A DNA stretch of 64,000 nt from Odontocerum albicorne (taxonomy: Eukaryota > Arthropoda > Insecta > Trichoptera > Odontoceridae). Below, in pieces: positions 63,659 through 64,000 of the stretch (the stretch's first letter is position 1; each line of letters begins with the position of its first letter). The stretch lies in NCBI GenBank assembly GCA_949825065.1, contig OX463841.1, positions 16,135,064 through 16,199,063 of the forward strand. Direction: 5' to 3'. Position numbers and translations under genes: made by a program. The notes beneath the pieces are model-generated. The model was not told where the DNA came from. It made no database searches and worked only from the letters and a program-made list of their open reading frames with translations.

Positions 63659-64000
63659 CCCTTTGCACTCGAATGCCGCCATGGAGGCGGCATGCATGGT
63701 TTGCCGTATTACTCGATGTCGCCGCTATTACGCCAATAATATAAAGTCTTATTTCTCAATATATTGGGTTTTTCAGTTTTCAATATTATTTAACCAAGGA
63801 TCATATTAGTACAATTAAATAATAAGTTACGGGATTTGATCGAGTAAGGAAGGTTAGTTCTGCAGATAACGATATTATTCCTCGCACTTGAGGAGGCGAG
63901 ATCATACTCTTATATACGAGTACTTTATAAAGTTTCCAAGGAAGAAAACAATGAAAAACCGATGAGATATTTGAAATTTGTAAAATGATTGGTTGATCAA
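63659..64000 (+). mobile_element. piggyBac-like element, 5' part, runs off the window
   Basis: The end CCCTTTGCACTCGAATGCC is close to the terminal repeat of the element at 51912 and is followed by a subterminal palindrome GCCGCCATGGAGGCGGC. Near the window edge TTTGAAATTTGTAAAATGAT then TGGTTGATCAA parallels the transposase piece LKFVKLLVDQ at 52460-52490. The flank reads TTAAAA rather than a clean TTAA. The right end lies outside the window. Confidence 0.65.

Overview
This is an AT-rich eukaryotic window, apparently arthropod and most likely insect, made almost entirely of decayed transposable elements and simple or tandem repeats. The mix points to an insect: jockey-like, R1/I-like and RTE-like non-LTR retrotransposons, a Penelope-like element with a GIY-YIG endonuclease, tRNA-derived SINEs, and piggyBac, hAT and Tc1/mariner transposons. 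The species cannot be named from the sequence. No intact host gene, rRNA or functional tRNA was recognised. The long translated frames are LINE 3' coding ends, translated minisatellites or chance.

Layout. 1-860: a 175-bp tandem repeat and a short coding tail. 860-4160: a jockey-like LINE end, a tRNA-SINE, an RTE fragment and a Penelope-like (PLE) tail. 5.1-7.5 kb: PLE tails around a 520-bp AT tract, then a three-level nest (LINE-B 3' UTR, a TTAA-type transposon inside it, an RTE fragment inside that). 7.5-12.4 kb: LINE and mariner remnants, a recent 190-bp duplication, and the best PLE copy with its endonuclease domain. 12.4-22.4 kb: a transposon candidate with TGAGGAGG inverted ends, SINEs, RTE fragments (one nested in another), a PLE foldback, and the second TTAA-type element (21.3-21.75 kb). 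22.4-33.3 kb: LINE-C copies, LINE-D, LINE-J, and 36-bp and 42-bp tandem arrays. 33.3-45.4 kb: a dispersed repeat (H) with and without an RTE insertion, LINE-B, RTE-alpha, an I-like LINE end, and a CAGTACCC inverted-repeat element. 45.4-51.3 kb: PLE, LINE-D and RTE-beta fragments, a 22-bp array and a CpG-rich island. 51.9-53 kb: a piggyBac deletion derivative with perfect termini. 54-64 kb: SINEs, MITEs, a broken unidentified reading frame, a palindromic 55-bp array, LINE-B with an expanded 42-bp minisatellite, a LINE-C copy split by a hAT remnant, and the start of another piggyBac-like element.

The main biological content is the record of insertions. Several insertions can be read to the base because a second copy of the target is present nearby. 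A tRNA-SINE shares its 3' stem-loop with LINE-D, which suggests that LINE supplied its retrotransposition machinery. Family names used here (LINE-B, LINE-C, LINE-D, LINE-J, RTE-alpha to epsilon, SINE-1, SINE-2, SINE-E, H, G) are labels for this window only.
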